A stretch of DNA of 64,000 bases from Bacteroidota bacterium (GCA_016845105.1 JAERTF010000170.1:1-64000), one strand, 5' to 3'. Counted from the first letter of the stretch, positions 24,319-34,100 are shown. The notes: generated from the sequence alone by a model not told the origin. Numbers and translations: made by a program.

Positions 24319-25656
24319 ATGAAAAAGATCTTAGTTAGTATTATTGCTATACTTTTAATTGGTAAAGTTTTTTCACAAAATAACTTATTACAATCAGGAC
24401 CAATGGTAGGATACAGCGAAATGCTGGAAGTTGCAGTATGGATGCAAACAAATGATGCCGCTATTGTAAAGATGGAATATTGGCCCATTGGTGATAGTGT
24501 AAAGACATTTACTGATGCTGTTGCCACCAATAAGAATAATGCATTTACGGCTAAACTGATTGCCAGCAAAGTTGAACCCGGGGAAATTTACGAATATAAT
24601 ATCGTTATAAATGACGAAGTTATTGATCTTCCATATACCACATCCTTTCAAACTCAGCCACTATGGAAGTGGCGTACCGACCCTCCGAATTTTAGTTTTG
24701 TAATGGGCAGTGGCACATATATTAATGAACAGAGATATGACCGACCTGGAAAAGGGTATGGTGATGGATACCAGATATTTAATAGTATGGTAAATAAAGA
24801 TCCAGATTTTATGATATGGTTGGGTGATAATATTTATCTAAGAGAACCAGATTGGAATAGCAAGACAGGGATTTTCCACCGCTATACACATACGCGTTCA
24901 TTACCTGAAATGCAAAAATTTCTGGCTTCAACACATAATTATGCAATACTTGACGACCATGATTTTGGGCCCAACGACAGTGATCGTGGATTTTGGAATA
25001 AAAATCAAACACTCGAAGCATTTGAATTATTTTGGGCTAATCCATCTGTTGGAGTTGGGAATATTAAGGGTGCTATTACATCATTTCAATGGGGTGATGC
25101 GGATTTCTTTTTATTGGATAACCGAAGCTATAGATCACCAAATCGTCGTAAAACTGGCGACAGAACGCAATTGGGAGAAGATCAGATGCAGTGGCTTTTC
25201 GATAACCTAGCTTCCAGTTATGGAACCTTTAAATTTGTTGTTCTCGGTGGTCAATTTTTATCAACATCACCCACATACGAATCTTACTCCAATTATGGTT
25301 TTGAAAAGGAAAGACAACGGATAATTGATTTCATTTATGACGAAAACATTCAAAATGTTGTATTCTTAACAGGAGATGTGCACTTTTCTGAAATATCAGT
25401 ATTACAACAAGAAGGTAGACCTACCATTTGGGATATAACAAGCTCACCCCTCAACTCTGGAGTTAATAATTACGCACTTGACAAGGATAATAAACTTCGG
25501 ATTCCAGAATCAGTAATAATGCAACGCAACTTTACAGAAATAAAACTTTCAGGAACCATTGAAGATAGATTAATGGATATCAATTATTACGATAGTGACG
25601 GAAATAAAATATGGAGTTATCAAATTGCACGTGAAAAACCCCCTTTGAAAAAGTAG
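24319..25656 (+). CDS. PhoD-like alkaline phosphatase/phosphodiesterase
   Basis: The start is moved from 24280 (inside the previous gene) to the ATG at 24319, which begins signal peptide MKKILVSIIAILLIGKVFSQ and gives 445 aa. Metallophosphatase motifs are present: MIWLGDNIYLREPDW, ILDDHDFGPND, a GGQFLS block and FLTGDVHFSEI. This matches the PhoD (PF09423) family, which removes phosphate from mono- and diesters in the periplasm or outside. It is translationally close to the ENPP-like lipoprotein and likely works on its products. It converges with aroC (9-nt gap). Confidence 0.88.
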   Translation: MKKILVSIIAILLIGKVFSQNNLLQSGPMVGYSEMLEVAVWMQTNDAAIVKMEYWPIGDSVKTFTDAVATNKNNAFTAKLIASKVEPGEIYEYNIVINDEVIDLPYTTSFQTQPLWKWRTDPPNFSFVMGSGTYINEQRYDRPGKGYGDGYQIFNSMVNKDPDFMIWLGDNIYLREPDWNSKTGIFHRYTHTRSLPEMQKFLASTHNYAILDDHDFGPNDSDRGFWNKNQTLEAFELFWANPSVGVGNIKGAITSFQWGDADFFLLDNRSYRSPNRRKTGDRTQLGEDQMQWLFDNLASSYGTFKFVVLGGQFLSTSPTYESYSNYGFEKERQRIIDFIYDENIQNVVFLTGDVHFSEISVLQQEGRPTIWDITSSPLNSGVNNYALDKDNKLRIPESVIMQRNFTEIKLSGTIEDRLMDINYYDSDGNKIWSYQIAREKPPLKK

Positions 25657-25665
25657 GTGTTGTCA

Positions 25666-26745
25666 CTATATTTTAGATAAACGATTTAAAAGTAAGTGAT
25701 CAGCGATTACAAGAGTTGCCATTGCTTCAACTATAGGAACTGCTCTGGGAACAACACAAACATCATGGCGTCCTTTTCCTTTTAAGATAACTTGATTACC
25801 ATCCTTATCAACTGTTTTTTGATCCATCATTAATGTTGAAACTGGTTTAAAAGCCGACTTGAAATATATATCATTACCATTTGAAATACCTCCTTGAATA
25901 CCTCCCGAATTATTGGTTTGTGTTCCAAGTATTCCATCCTTCATTATGAATAAATCATTATGTTCCGAACCTAACATCTTACTAGCTTCGAAACCCGAAC
26001 CGATCTCAAAACCTTTAACAGCATTGATACTCATGATTGCATGCGATAAAGCAGCATTTAACTTATTAAAAACAGGTTCACCCAATCCAGTCGGAACACC
26101 CTTAATAACACATGTTATCTCACCTCCCAAAGTGTCACCCTTATTTTTTGTTTGATTAATAAGCTCAATCATCTTTTCTGACATTGTTTTATCCGGACAT
26201 CTGACAATTGAATCTTCTGTGCCACTTAAAACTAAGTCTATATAAGGAATATCCAACGACACTGTACCAATACTATTGACGTAGGCCGAAACGGAAATAT
26301 TATTCTTAGTTAATAATTGTTTCGCAAAAGCTCCTCCAATTACCCTTGCTACAGTTTCACGAGCAGATGATCTTCCACCTCCTGCTATATCTCTGACTCC
26401 ATATTTTTCTTCGTATGTAAAGTCTGCATGAGATGGCCTATAAGCTGTTGCTAAATGAAAATAGTCAATGGATTTATGATCAATGTTTTTAACCAAAAAT
26501 GCTATGGGTGTCCCAAGTGTTTTCCCATCCAATAACCCAGATAAAATATCAACTTCATCGGTTTCGTTTCTACTTGTAACTACTGTTGATTGTCCTGGTT
26601 TTCTTCTGTTCAATTCCCTTTGTATTAACCCCAAATCAATTTCCAACCCGGCTGGCATACCGTCAAGAATACCTCCAATTGCTTCACCATGTGATTCACC
26701 AAATGTTGAAAGTGTTAAAATTTTACCAAAAATATTACCTGCCAT
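25666..26745 (-). CDS. aroC: Chorismate synthase
   Basis: AroC converts 5-enolpyruvylshikimate-3-phosphate to chorismate, the last shared step of aromatic amino acid synthesis, using reduced FMN. The 359-aa length is standard. Signature blocks include [51 protein letters not shown] and [18 protein letters not shown]. It stands alone, with no other aro genes nearby, and no clear promoter is visible. That it is FMN-dependent and lies beside the FMN-regulated locus is probably coincidence. Confidence 0.97.
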   Translation of the reverse strand: MAGNIFGKILTLSTFGESHGEAIGGILDGMPAGLEIDLGLIQRELNRRKPGQSTVVTSRNETDEVDILSGLLDGKTLGTPIAFLVKNIDHKSIDYFHLATAYRPSHADFTYEEKYGVRDIAGGGRSSARETVARVIGGAFAKQLLTKNNISVSAYVNSIGTVSLDIPYIDLVLSGTEDSIVRCPDKTMSEKMIELINQTKNKGDTLGGEITCVIKGVPTGLGEPVFNKLNAALSHAIMSINAVKGFEIGSGFEASKMLGSEHNDLFIMKDGILGTQTNNSGGIQGGISNGNDIYFKSAFKPVSTLMMDQKTVDKDGNQVILKGKGRHDVCVVPRAVPIVEAMATLVIADHLLLNRLSKI

Positions 26746-26770
26746 TAGTTAAAAATTATATTCTGTTTAA

Positions 26771-26778
26771 TACTTTTG
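26771..26778 (+). promoter_or_regulatory. Putative -7 box of the small lipoprotein gene
   Basis: TACTTTTG matches TAnnTTTG, 31 nt before the ATG at 26809. No -33 box is seen. Confidence 0.4.
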
Positions 26779-26808
26779 TAAAAATAATTAAATATAATAA
26801 AGTCCAAA

Positions 26809-27477
26809 ATGAATAATAGCCACACAAAATCCCTCATAGCAACTATTACAATCCTCATACTAAGCATTATTTATGGCTGTTTCCCAGCAGAGAAAGGTAT
26901 ACCAAACTATACCATATCTGATGAATTTAGTAGCTATTGTTGGTTTGATACCACAAGTATATGGGTTTACCAAAATGACAGCACACTTTCATTGGATTCG
27001 ATTATAATAGATGATGTGACCAATAAACAGAGGCAAAATATTATCAACAGCAATTATTTTTATCAAGCAGTCGAAATGTTTCCAGCAACAAATTTTCTCT
27101 CAATATTAAAATATGAATTAACTGCAGGAGACTTCTCTCCAGCAGAGGGAGAAATGAATTCACTACTAAGAATATATTTTGAAGATGGAACATATCAAAT
27201 AGTTTTTAGCCCAGAATATCCCATTGGAGAAGAAGTTATCCTTGGAGATTTGATCGGAAATTACACGAATGTTGAAATAATTCCCAGTTTCAACCTACAT
27301 GATAACACATATAATAATGTGTACCATACAAGAGTTGTGATTTCAGCTGGTTCTAATATTGAATTTGACTACTGGATTGCTCCTAATTATGGAATAATTA
27401 AATATGTAGCAAATGTTAATGGGACAATTACCTCCCTTAGTTTAAAGTCTTCTAATTTGTATCAAGAACCAAAATAA
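26809..27477 (+). CDS. Lipoprotein of unknown function
   Basis: This 222-aa protein has an N-terminal hydrophobic stretch and lipobox SIIYGC. The mature part is beta-rich and acidic, without acidic export residues right after the Cys, so it is probably periplasmic. The terminal segment (YWIAPNYGIIKYVANVNG) recalls the end of lipocalin/LolA-like or DUF-type lipoproteins that bind hydrophobic ligands, but I cannot assign a family. It is monocistronic, ending in a perfect long hairpin. Confidence 0.7.
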   Translation: MNNSHTKSLIATITILILSIIYGCFPAEKGIPNYTISDEFSSYCWFDTTSIWVYQNDSTLSLDSIIIDDVTNKQRQNIINSNYFYQAVEMFPATNFLSILKYELTAGDFSPAEGEMNSLLRIYFEDGTYQIVFSPEYPIGEEVILGDLIGNYTNVEIIPSFNLHDNTYNNVYHTRVVISAGSNIEFDYWIAPNYGIIKYVANVNGTITSLSLKSSNLYQEPK

Positions 27478-27510
27478 TAGATTGCTACTTCTATTATAGC
27501 AATCTATTAT
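27474..27510. terminator. Bidirectional hairpin between convergent genes
   Basis: ATAATAGATTGCTA (27474-27487) and TAGCAATCTATTAT (27497-27510) form a perfect 14-bp stem with a 9-nt loop; the stem overlaps the lipoprotein stop codon. There is no long T-run on either side (TTTT on the minus side), so it may act as a 3'-end stabiliser or weak terminator for both genes. Confidence 0.6.
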
Positions 27511-27523
27511 CATGTTCTATCTA

Positions 27524-29641
27524 TTAATCAAGCATTTTTAACCTAGCCTTTAGTGCTTCTATTTCACTTTTGGCCTTATTAATCTTTTGCTCAAACTCTT
27601 CTTTCAATTTATTTGACTGTTTGGAATTAGAAAAGAACCCAATGTTGTTTTCCCAAATATCCAGATCTTCTTTTATCTTTCTGATTTTACCAGAAATAAA
27701 GCCCCTTTCTTTTGATAATCTTGCATTTGCATCAGGTCCAGATTTTAGAATATCAAGCTTATCTTTAAAATCATTGTTTGAAAGTTCAGATTTATTTACG
27801 TCCATTTTACCAATTAACTCATCCAAAGCAGACCTATACTCATTCTGGACTTTTTCTTTCTCTTTAAACGGAACATAACCAATTTCCATCCATTGTTTTT
27901 GAAAATCCTTGAGTGCCTTTAAATTTCCAGCTTTATCCTTTTGAATTTCATATTCGGAAATGGATTTAATAATCTCTTTCTTTTTATTAAGGTTGCTGTC
28001 TTCAACATCGTGTAGGTTTTTGAAATGCTCAGCTTTTCTATTAAAGAACTCATCACATAAAGATCTAAACCTTTTCCATATTTTATCTGAATACTTACGA
28101 GGTACCGGACCAATACTCTTCCATTCTTTCTGAAACTTAATTAATTCCCGCGTTGTTTTTCCCCAATCGCTACTATCTTTAATTGCCTCAGCTTTTGTAC
28201 ATAGCTCCAACTTAAGATTGTAATTATTTACCTGTTGTTCCTTAAGTTCATTTAAATATTCCCTTTTTGCACCAAAAAAAGTATCCAGATAACCTTTAAA
28301 GGTAGCCCAAACCTCATCATTCTTGCTTTTGGGTGCTCTACCTATAGTTTTCCATAGCTTAAGCAGCTCATTAACTTTATCTGTTGTAGCTTGCCAACCT
28401 TTAAGTGTATCTATGGGTTTTGAGACAATCTCTTTGGCACTCTCACACAATGCAACTTTAGCCTCGTAGTTTGCCTGTTGTTCGTCTTGTAGTTCTTTAT
28501 AATAATCCTTACGTCGAACATTTATTTTATCCGTAATTCCTTTAAACCTCTCCCAAATATCTTCTTTTACATCAGTTGGTACCGGGCCTATTTCACGCCA
28601 TTTATCATGGTAATGTTGTAACATTTTAAACGACTTAAGAATAGATTTCTCGACCAGAAGTTCCTCTGCTTTTTCACATAGTTTTACTTTTGCTTCAAGG
28701 TTCTTTTTAAGATCAAGATCACGTAGTTCACGATTGATTCTAACTTTATCAAAAAACTTCTCTACCAAAAAATGATAACTTTGCCAAAGGTTTCTTAGTT
28801 CAGATGCAGGAACCATTCCTATCTGCTTCCACTCCTCTTGTAATCTTTTAAATTCGTCATAGGTTTTCTTAAGTGTTTCTTCTGAGCCAACTAATTCTTT
28901 TAGTTCATCAAGTAGCTTGTGCTTAAGAATTAGGTTCTCTTGTTTTCTTTTTTCCAAACCTTGAGCATACCTTGTCTTGTTTTGACGATATACCCCTATT
29001 GCTGCATTATACCTTATCTCGAGTGGATCAGCAGTATGTTGAAAATCCTCCTCTTTACCACCATCGGTAATAAAATTCTGCAATTCAGATTCAATATCTT
29101 CCTTATTTCTTTGATAAAATGCAGAATTTATTTTCCCTACTTGAGGTTTAATTAATGAAATATCCTCTTCCTTAACAACTTCTTCAAGAATATCAATCAG
29201 CTCCTGTTTATTCAGGGTATCATAATCAATATCCTCATAAAGTACGCCATGATTATCTTCCAACTTTGGATGTATCATTTCAATGATAGCAAGTCTTTCG
29301 CTTTCACTTATTTGCTTTTGGTCATCCTTCTCAACATCTTCATTATCGCCTTGATCTATTATCCCTTTATCTGAAGACTTTTTTGTCCTTGATTCTTCGG
29401 AGGTACTAACAGACTTAACCTTTTCTGTTTCTTGATCATCTTCACCAGAAGATTTTCCTTGCAACATAGTTACAATATCAATCTTTTCTGATTTAGATAT
29501 TTGTATAGTATGTGAATCAGGTTTCAATTCTATACTTTCTTTATTATCAACCTTTTTTTCGATTGGTAAAGATTTCTCGTCCTGAGTTTCTGATTTGTTT
29601 TCCAATTCAGGATTTTGATTTGGGGTTTCTTTGGTATCCAT
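27524..29641 (-). CDS. DUF349-repeat coiled-coil protein
   Basis: This 705-aa, highly charged protein has no signal peptide. The first ~130 residues are acidic and low-complexity (runs of E/K/D with ESERLAIIEMI-like phrases). The rest holds at least six DUF349 repeats, each built around W(K/R)xIGPVP or a close variant (for example EWKQIGMVPASE, KWREIGPVPTDV, EWKSIGPVPRKY, QWMEIGYVPFKE). DUF349 proteins are cytoplasmic helical proteins; in E. coli the family member YicC-unrelated YccJ-type naming is unsettled, so I give no function. The gene is monocistronic with a good promoter upstream. Confidence 0.85.
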   Translation of the reverse strand: MDTKETPNQNPELENKSETQDEKSLPIEKKVDNKESIELKPDSHTIQISKSEKIDIVTMLQGKSSGEDDQETEKVKSVSTSEESRTKKSSDKGIIDQGDNEDVEKDDQKQISESERLAIIEMIHPKLEDNHGVLYEDIDYDTLNKQELIDILEEVVKEEDISLIKPQVGKINSAFYQRNKEDIESELQNFITDGGKEEDFQHTADPLEIRYNAAIGVYRQNKTRYAQGLEKRKQENLILKHKLLDELKELVGSEETLKKTYDEFKRLQEEWKQIGMVPASELRNLWQSYHFLVEKFFDKVRINRELRDLDLKKNLEAKVKLCEKAEELLVEKSILKSFKMLQHYHDKWREIGPVPTDVKEDIWERFKGITDKINVRRKDYYKELQDEQQANYEAKVALCESAKEIVSKPIDTLKGWQATTDKVNELLKLWKTIGRAPKSKNDEVWATFKGYLDTFFGAKREYLNELKEQQVNNYNLKLELCTKAEAIKDSSDWGKTTRELIKFQKEWKSIGPVPRKYSDKIWKRFRSLCDEFFNRKAEHFKNLHDVEDSNLNKKKEIIKSISEYEIQKDKAGNLKALKDFQKQWMEIGYVPFKEKEKVQNEYRSALDELIGKMDVNKSELSNNDFKDKLDILKSGPDANARLSKERGFISGKIRKIKEDLDIWENNIGFFSNSKQSNKLKEEFEQKINKAKSEIEALKARLKMLD

Positions 29642-29987
29642 TTTTTAAAACTTTGTTACATCCGATAAGCTATTTTAGCTACGGTTCATAGATTTTCAAT
29701 TAAAATATTATGGGCGTGCCCGTAAAGCGGACAAATTTAGTAATAAAACAATATCATTTTCAAGTTTTTGATAAAATCATTGGTCTTTAAACATTAACTA
29801 AACTATATATGAATCAATAAGATATTGGTTCTATTTTATAATCAAAACATATATCTACACTAACTAGTTTAATTACAATAAACTTAGGCAAACAACCTAG
29901 TTGGGCAAATGAAATATAGATCGAAGTTTTGGTAAATAATTTAAGGTAAATAGTGTATATACCAGAACAGTATCATTTATAAATATA
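29642..29987. other. Intergenic region between patatin and DUF349 genes
   Basis: This 346-bp AT-rich stretch holds the DUF349 promoter (29732-29763) and a short GC-rich island (GGGCGTGCCC, 29712-29721) in its leader that could fold into a small hairpin. From 29764 to 29987 I see no ORF, RNA motif or terminator that I can support. Confidence 0.5.
29732..29763 (-). promoter_or_regulatory. Promoter of the DUF349 gene
   Basis: On the minus strand TTG (29763-29761), a 21-nt spacer and TAAATTTG (29739-29732) match the Bacteroidetes consensus. The leader is ~85 nt. Confidence 0.65.
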
Positions 29988-32273
29988 TTATCTATTTAAT
30001 CTAGATTTATTGAATATTAAATATCCCAGATTAATCAAAAATCCTATTTTAGATCCTGGTTTATCAATGTAATTAACCGAGGCACTTATAACACCTATTG
30101 GAGGTCTATAAATAATTCTAGCCGAGCCAACAAAATAATTGTAACTAAATGGCTCACTATAATACGCTATATTTGAGCCTACTCTCTTCAGCACCTTCTG
30201 GTAAGGTAAATAATAATATCCATCAGCTCTAAAATTAAACCTTTTGAAAAAATTATAATCAATAGCAACACCAAATCCACCATAATTATTTGATCGATAG
30301 TTTTCAAGAAATAATGTTTTCATTACAGGAAGAGGCTCATAAGGAGTCGCCATAAGCAAACTAGAAACATAGTTATCCAAAACTGGCTTGTTTGAGATGC
30401 CAACTTCACTCCTCAGTCCAACCGATAGTTTTGATGCTATCTCGAAGTATTTCTGCAATCTAAATGTTACCTTATAATAACCTAGATTTGATTTGATCTC
30501 TGAAGGTGTTGATTTACCTGATCCTTGTGTATATTTTTCATTTCCAGAAAAATAGCTAAGCCCCCCGTACATATGATATCCCTTGGTAGGATATTGTTTT
30601 CGGTTTAAAGTACTTGATTCGTACTCTAAAAAGGGAGTTAGGAAATAAAAATTAGAGACATCAGCAGTATCAGTTCTGGTAAAGTAATTATCTTGATAAT
30701 ATTGAAAATATGCATTAATATTGCTTACTCCCAATGAAATTCCACCTGAATTAGCAATGGGAATACCAAATGAAAATTCCAAATAGTTTTCATCATTAAT
30801 AATATAAGCAGGAAAATTATCTTCGAAAAAATATCGAGCATTGCTAAAGTAATTCTTTCGAGACACCAAAAAATTCAATTTTAGAGAAATTGGGATTTTA
30901 TTGGGAAATTCTATTTTTGCCATGGTGGAAAAACTGTTGTAGAATGTTCCAAAGTATGCACCTATGCTAAAATTTTTAGCTGATTTACCAAAGTATCCAT
31001 ATCTTAAATTTATATATCCTTCGTTAACACCAGAAGATGAAATATATCCACCTATTTTTAAATTAAATGGCTCAGCCTTTGTTATTATCAGATTCATATT
31101 ATATATACCAGCAATACTATCGTAACTTTGCTCAGGATATAGGTTGATTATATTCTCATTTAAAGCCAAGAAATTATAAAATGTATGAAATTGTCTATGG
31201 CTATTAAATCGTTCTTGATTACCTATTAGTTTTAAAAAATATTGCTTTTGTCTTTCATTTAGGCCGGTAATTCTGATATCTCCAAGTTTCTTATTTGGTA
31301 TTTCTTTTCGAAATAATTTTCTTCTTTCATCATAAGAAAAATCATTTTGTTTTTCAGTAAATCTATTCTTAATTAGATGAACCATCCTTTGTGTTGATAC
31401 ATATCCACTATCAATATAACTCTTTACATTAGTAAATTGAAAAATTGACTCATTTCCTGTTCTGCTTTCGATAACAACGCCAATTGTTGAATCTATCTTG
31501 TAATCTGCTTTTGTCATTAACATGCTCTGCATCAGTGAAACTGCATTATCAGGGTTTGGCGAAGAATAATTATCAACAGCCTTACTACCAATTATAAAAT
31601 CAGGACTAAAGTCAGAAATTGCAACATCAACAGGAAAATTATTATACATACCACCATCAAAAAACAAAACACTATCTATTTCGATTGGCCTAACAAAAAA
31701 AGGAAATGTTATTGACGCCCTTACAGCTTTAGCTAGATTTCCGTGCTTAAAAACAACTATCCTACTTGAATCAATATCCGCAGCAACACATCGAAATGGG
31801 ATCATAAGATTATTAAAGTCATTTTCTGATGCAGCAGATGCACCTGAAAAAAATTCCATCAGCCCATAATCAATTTCCTTAAAATCATAAACATTTATGG
31901 GTATTTGAATATTAAAACCCTTATCAATATTAAAAGGAAAGCTCACCATAGAAGCATCAGATTCATTAACTTGGTAAAAACATGAGTTTCCTACATTATT
32001 CTCCTTCTTAAACCTTAAGAAATCAGGATCAGATATTAAAGCCTCTATCTCATCTGGTGAATAACCAGATGAATACATGGCACCGATTAATGCCCCCATT
32101 GAATTTCCTACAATATAATCAATTGGGATATTATTTTCTTCAAGTGCTTTTAGTACTCCAATATGTGAGTAGGCTTTAGCTCCACCACCACTTAAAACTA
32201 GAGCTACACTTTGAGAGTATGTCCAAACTGGAATAACAAAAAGCAGAATAATAATAGACAATTTTTTATGCAT
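29988..32273 (-). CDS. Patatin-like phospholipase with C-terminal outer-membrane barrel
   Basis: This 761-aa protein has a signal peptide (MHKKLSIIILLFVIPVWTYS). The patatin domain (~22-300) has oxyanion loop LSGGGAKAYSHIG, nucleophile S58 in VGNSMGALIG and catalytic D206 in FFDGGMYNN. A POTRA-like linker (~325-400) leads to an Omp85/surface-antigen-type barrel (~405-761). The architecture resembles Pseudomonas PlpD and related patatin-barrel autotransporters, so the lipase may be displayed or secreted, or act on outer-membrane phospholipids from the periplasm. The last residues (YLIFNKSRLNR) lack a terminal Phe. It is probably monocistronic. Confidence 0.87.
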   Translation of the reverse strand: MHKKLSIIILLFVIPVWTYSQSVALVLSGGGAKAYSHIGVLKALEENNIPIDYIVGNSMGALIGAMYSSGYSPDEIEALISDPDFLRFKKENNVGNSCFYQVNESDASMVSFPFNIDKGFNIQIPINVYDFKEIDYGLMEFFSGASAASENDFNNLMIPFRCVAADIDSSRIVVFKHGNLAKAVRASITFPFFVRPIEIDSVLFFDGGMYNNFPVDVAISDFSPDFIIGSKAVDNYSSPNPDNAVSLMQSMLMTKADYKIDSTIGVVIESRTGNESIFQFTNVKSYIDSGYVSTQRMVHLIKNRFTEKQNDFSYDERRKLFRKEIPNKKLGDIRITGLNERQKQYFLKLIGNQERFNSHRQFHTFYNFLALNENIINLYPEQSYDSIAGIYNMNLIITKAEPFNLKIGGYISSSGVNEGYINLRYGYFGKSAKNFSIGAYFGTFYNSFSTMAKIEFPNKIPISLKLNFLVSRKNYFSNARYFFEDNFPAYIINDENYLEFSFGIPIANSGGISLGVSNINAYFQYYQDNYFTRTDTADVSNFYFLTPFLEYESSTLNRKQYPTKGYHMYGGLSYFSGNEKYTQGSGKSTPSEIKSNLGYYKVTFRLQKYFEIASKLSVGLRSEVGISNKPVLDNYVSSLLMATPYEPLPVMKTLFLENYRSNNYGGFGVAIDYNFFKRFNFRADGYYYLPYQKVLKRVGSNIAYYSEPFSYNYFVGSARIIYRPPIGVISASVNYIDKPGSKIGFLINLGYLIFNKSRLNR

Positions 32274-32342
32274 CCTTATGTGTTAACTATTCTCAAATAT
32301 TTGGGCAATTTTGTAACGAATTTAAAAAAATTAAAGCAAAAA

Positions 32343-32372
32343 AAAACCTGTTAAGTAAATAACAGGTTTTTA
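32343..32372 (-). terminator. Intrinsic terminator of the Cys/Met lyase gene
   Basis: AAAACCTGTT and AACAGGTTTT form a 10-bp stem with an 8-nt loop. It is flanked by A-runs on the left, which read as T-runs on the minus strand. It lies ~20 nt after the stop of the gene at 32391. Confidence 0.85.
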
Positions 32373-32390
32373 ATTTGTTTATTGCTACTA

Positions 32391-33572
32391 TTATGCAAAT
32401 GATAATGCATTATCAAGATCTGCAATTATATCTTCAATATTTTCAATTCCAATAGATAACCTAACTAAACCATCTGTAATACCTGCTTTTTCTCTTGCCT
32501 CTTTTGATAATTTAGAATGTGTCATAGAAGCCGGGTGCTGTATAAGAGTCTCTATTCCTCCTAATGATACAGCTAAAAGTGCAAGATTAACATTATTCAT
32601 AACTTCTTTACCTGCATCAATACCCCCTTTAACTCCGAAGGATATCATGGCGCCTGGTCCATCCATCTGAGCTAAACCCAGCTCATATTGTGGATGTGAT
32701 TTTAAACCTGGATATAGTATCCAATCAACTTTTGGGTGTGTTTCTAAAAATTCGGCCACTGCAATGGCGTTTTCCTGTGCTTTATCAATTCGAATTGATA
32801 GTGTTTTTAGTCCTCTACGTACCAACCATGCTTGATGCGGATCCATGTTAAATCCAACATTCATCATTATATATTTAAGCTCCTTATAAAGCTTCTCATC
32901 TTTGGCAACAATAATTCCTCCAACAATATCGGCATGCCCGTTAATAAACTTTGTCATTGAATGAAGTACAATATCTACTCCAAACTCAATAGGTCTCTGT
33001 AGGTAAGGACTACAAAATGTATTGTCAACACAAACTATTATATTATGCTTATGAGCTAGTTCTGTTGCTGCTTTAATATCGGTAATACCAATCGTGGGAT
33101 TCGCAGGAGTTTCAAGATAAAGCAATTTTGTATTTGGTTTTATTGCCTTTTCTATGTTTTGTATATCAGTACAATCAACAAAATCATATTCAACACCATA
33201 TTTTGGATAAAGGTTTTCCATAATTCCTCGGGATGGACCATATAGAGCATTGTGTCCGATCATGTGATCTCCGCTAGCCAAAAGTGTTAAATAAACAATA
33301 TTTACTGCAGCCATACCTGACGAAGCTGCTATTCCCCCAAAACCATTTTCCAATTCTGCTACGGCAACTTCTAACTCCTCGATATTTGGATTTCCAAGTC
33401 TAGTATAGATATAACCTTTTTCTTCTCCCGAAAAACAACGGGCACCATGATCAGCATCCTTAAAACTAAATGTAGATGTTTGATAGATTGGTGTAACTGC
33501 ACTCCCTTTTTCATCTTTAATACCACCGGAGTGAACAAGCTTGGATGTAAATCCTGATTTTTTTGTATCCAT
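32391..33572 (-). CDS. PLP-dependent Cys/Met metabolism enzyme, probably methionine gamma-lyase
   Basis: This 393-aa protein belongs to the Cys_Met_Meta_PP family. Features include YTRLGNPNIEELE, the PLP phosphate-binding SSGMAAV, the aromatic stacking NALYGPSRG, VDNTFCSPYLQRP, and the Schiff-base Lys K208 in LHSMTKFINGHADIVGG. The C-terminal SLGGIETLIQHPASMTHS block is typical. Candidates are methionine gamma-lyase (methanethiol, ammonia and 2-oxobutyrate from Met), cystathionine gamma-lyase or gamma-synthase. Overall resemblance favours the lyases, but the sequence alone does not decide. It stands alone with its own terminator. Confidence 0.88.
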   Translation of the reverse strand: MDTKKSGFTSKLVHSGGIKDEKGSAVTPIYQTSTFSFKDADHGARCFSGEEKGYIYTRLGNPNIEELEVAVAELENGFGGIAASSGMAAVNIVYLTLLASGDHMIGHNALYGPSRGIMENLYPKYGVEYDFVDCTDIQNIEKAIKPNTKLLYLETPANPTIGITDIKAATELAHKHNIIVCVDNTFCSPYLQRPIEFGVDIVLHSMTKFINGHADIVGGIIVAKDEKLYKELKYIMMNVGFNMDPHQAWLVRRGLKTLSIRIDKAQENAIAVAEFLETHPKVDWILYPGLKSHPQYELGLAQMDGPGAMISFGVKGGIDAGKEVMNNVNLALLAVSLGGIETLIQHPASMTHSKLSKEAREKAGITDGLVRLSIGIENIEDIIADLDNALSFA

Positions 33573-33694
33573 TTCGTTATCTAAAATTACTATGTTTATT
33601 TATTAAAATTATTTAGGAAATATCAATGTTAAACAGATTATTGAAAAATTGGTATTTCAGATAATTATTGTCAATCTTTTCAATTAGGAACCGG

Positions 33695-33702
33695 CAAATA
33701 TA
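33695..33702 (-). promoter_or_regulatory. Putative -7 box of the Cys/Met lyase gene
   Basis: Minus-strand TATATTTG matches TAnnTTTG, giving a leader of about 115 nt before the ATG at 33572. No well-spaced -33 box is seen. Confidence 0.4.
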
Positions 33703-33760
33703 GTTTAATTCAGCCAATTTGATAAACTTACTATTTGCATTGATTCACAATGATTACATC

Positions 33761-34096
33761 TTAATGATGACAATAATTTTGCCCGTACTCAAGCTCATCT
33801 TCCATGAAGTTTTTAATAAGTATATCTGCTGTATTTTCTTTTACTCCAGCATATACATTTATTCCAGCTTCGTTTAAAATATTTATGGCTTTGGGACCGA
33901 TTCCACCAACTAATAAATCAGTAGTATTTTCAGCAATCAACCATCTTGGAATTGTTCCTTCGGCGTGAGGTGGAGGTTCTTTTGATGTACTCTTTACAAT
34001 ACCTGAATCATCGATATCCACAAAAACAAATTCTCTACTATGCCCAAAATGGTGCGATAGGGTCCCCTTTTCGACGGGGAATGCTAATTTTTTCAT
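33761..34096 (-). CDS. NifX/NifB-type dinitrogenase cofactor-domain protein
   Basis: This 111-aa cytoplasmic protein is of the Nitro_FeMo-Co family: MKKLAFPVEKGTLSHHFGHSREFVFVD, LLVGGIGPKAINILNEAGINVY and a His/Cys end (YCHH). Members bind Fe-S or Fe-Mo clusters in nitrogenase assembly, but this stand-alone form is common in anaerobes without nitrogenase, often beside DUF134 regulators and MinD-type ATPases. Here it starts 4 nt after the DUF134 gene, so they form one operon. The HFGHS motif and terminal CHH are plausible metal ligands. The role is probably metal-cluster handling; nitrogen fixation is not implied. Confidence 0.85.
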   Translation of the reverse strand: MKKLAFPVEKGTLSHHFGHSREFVFVDIDDSGIVKSTSKEPPPHAEGTIPRWLIAENTTDLLVGGIGPKAINILNEAGINVYAGVKENTADILIKNFMEDELEYGQNYCHH

Positions 34097-34100
34097 AATC

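Noticed and set aside
33761-34096. Evidence of nitrogen fixation from the NifX/NifB-type domain
   Set aside because: Small stand-alone proteins of this family are common in anaerobes without nitrogenase, and no nif genes are present in the window.
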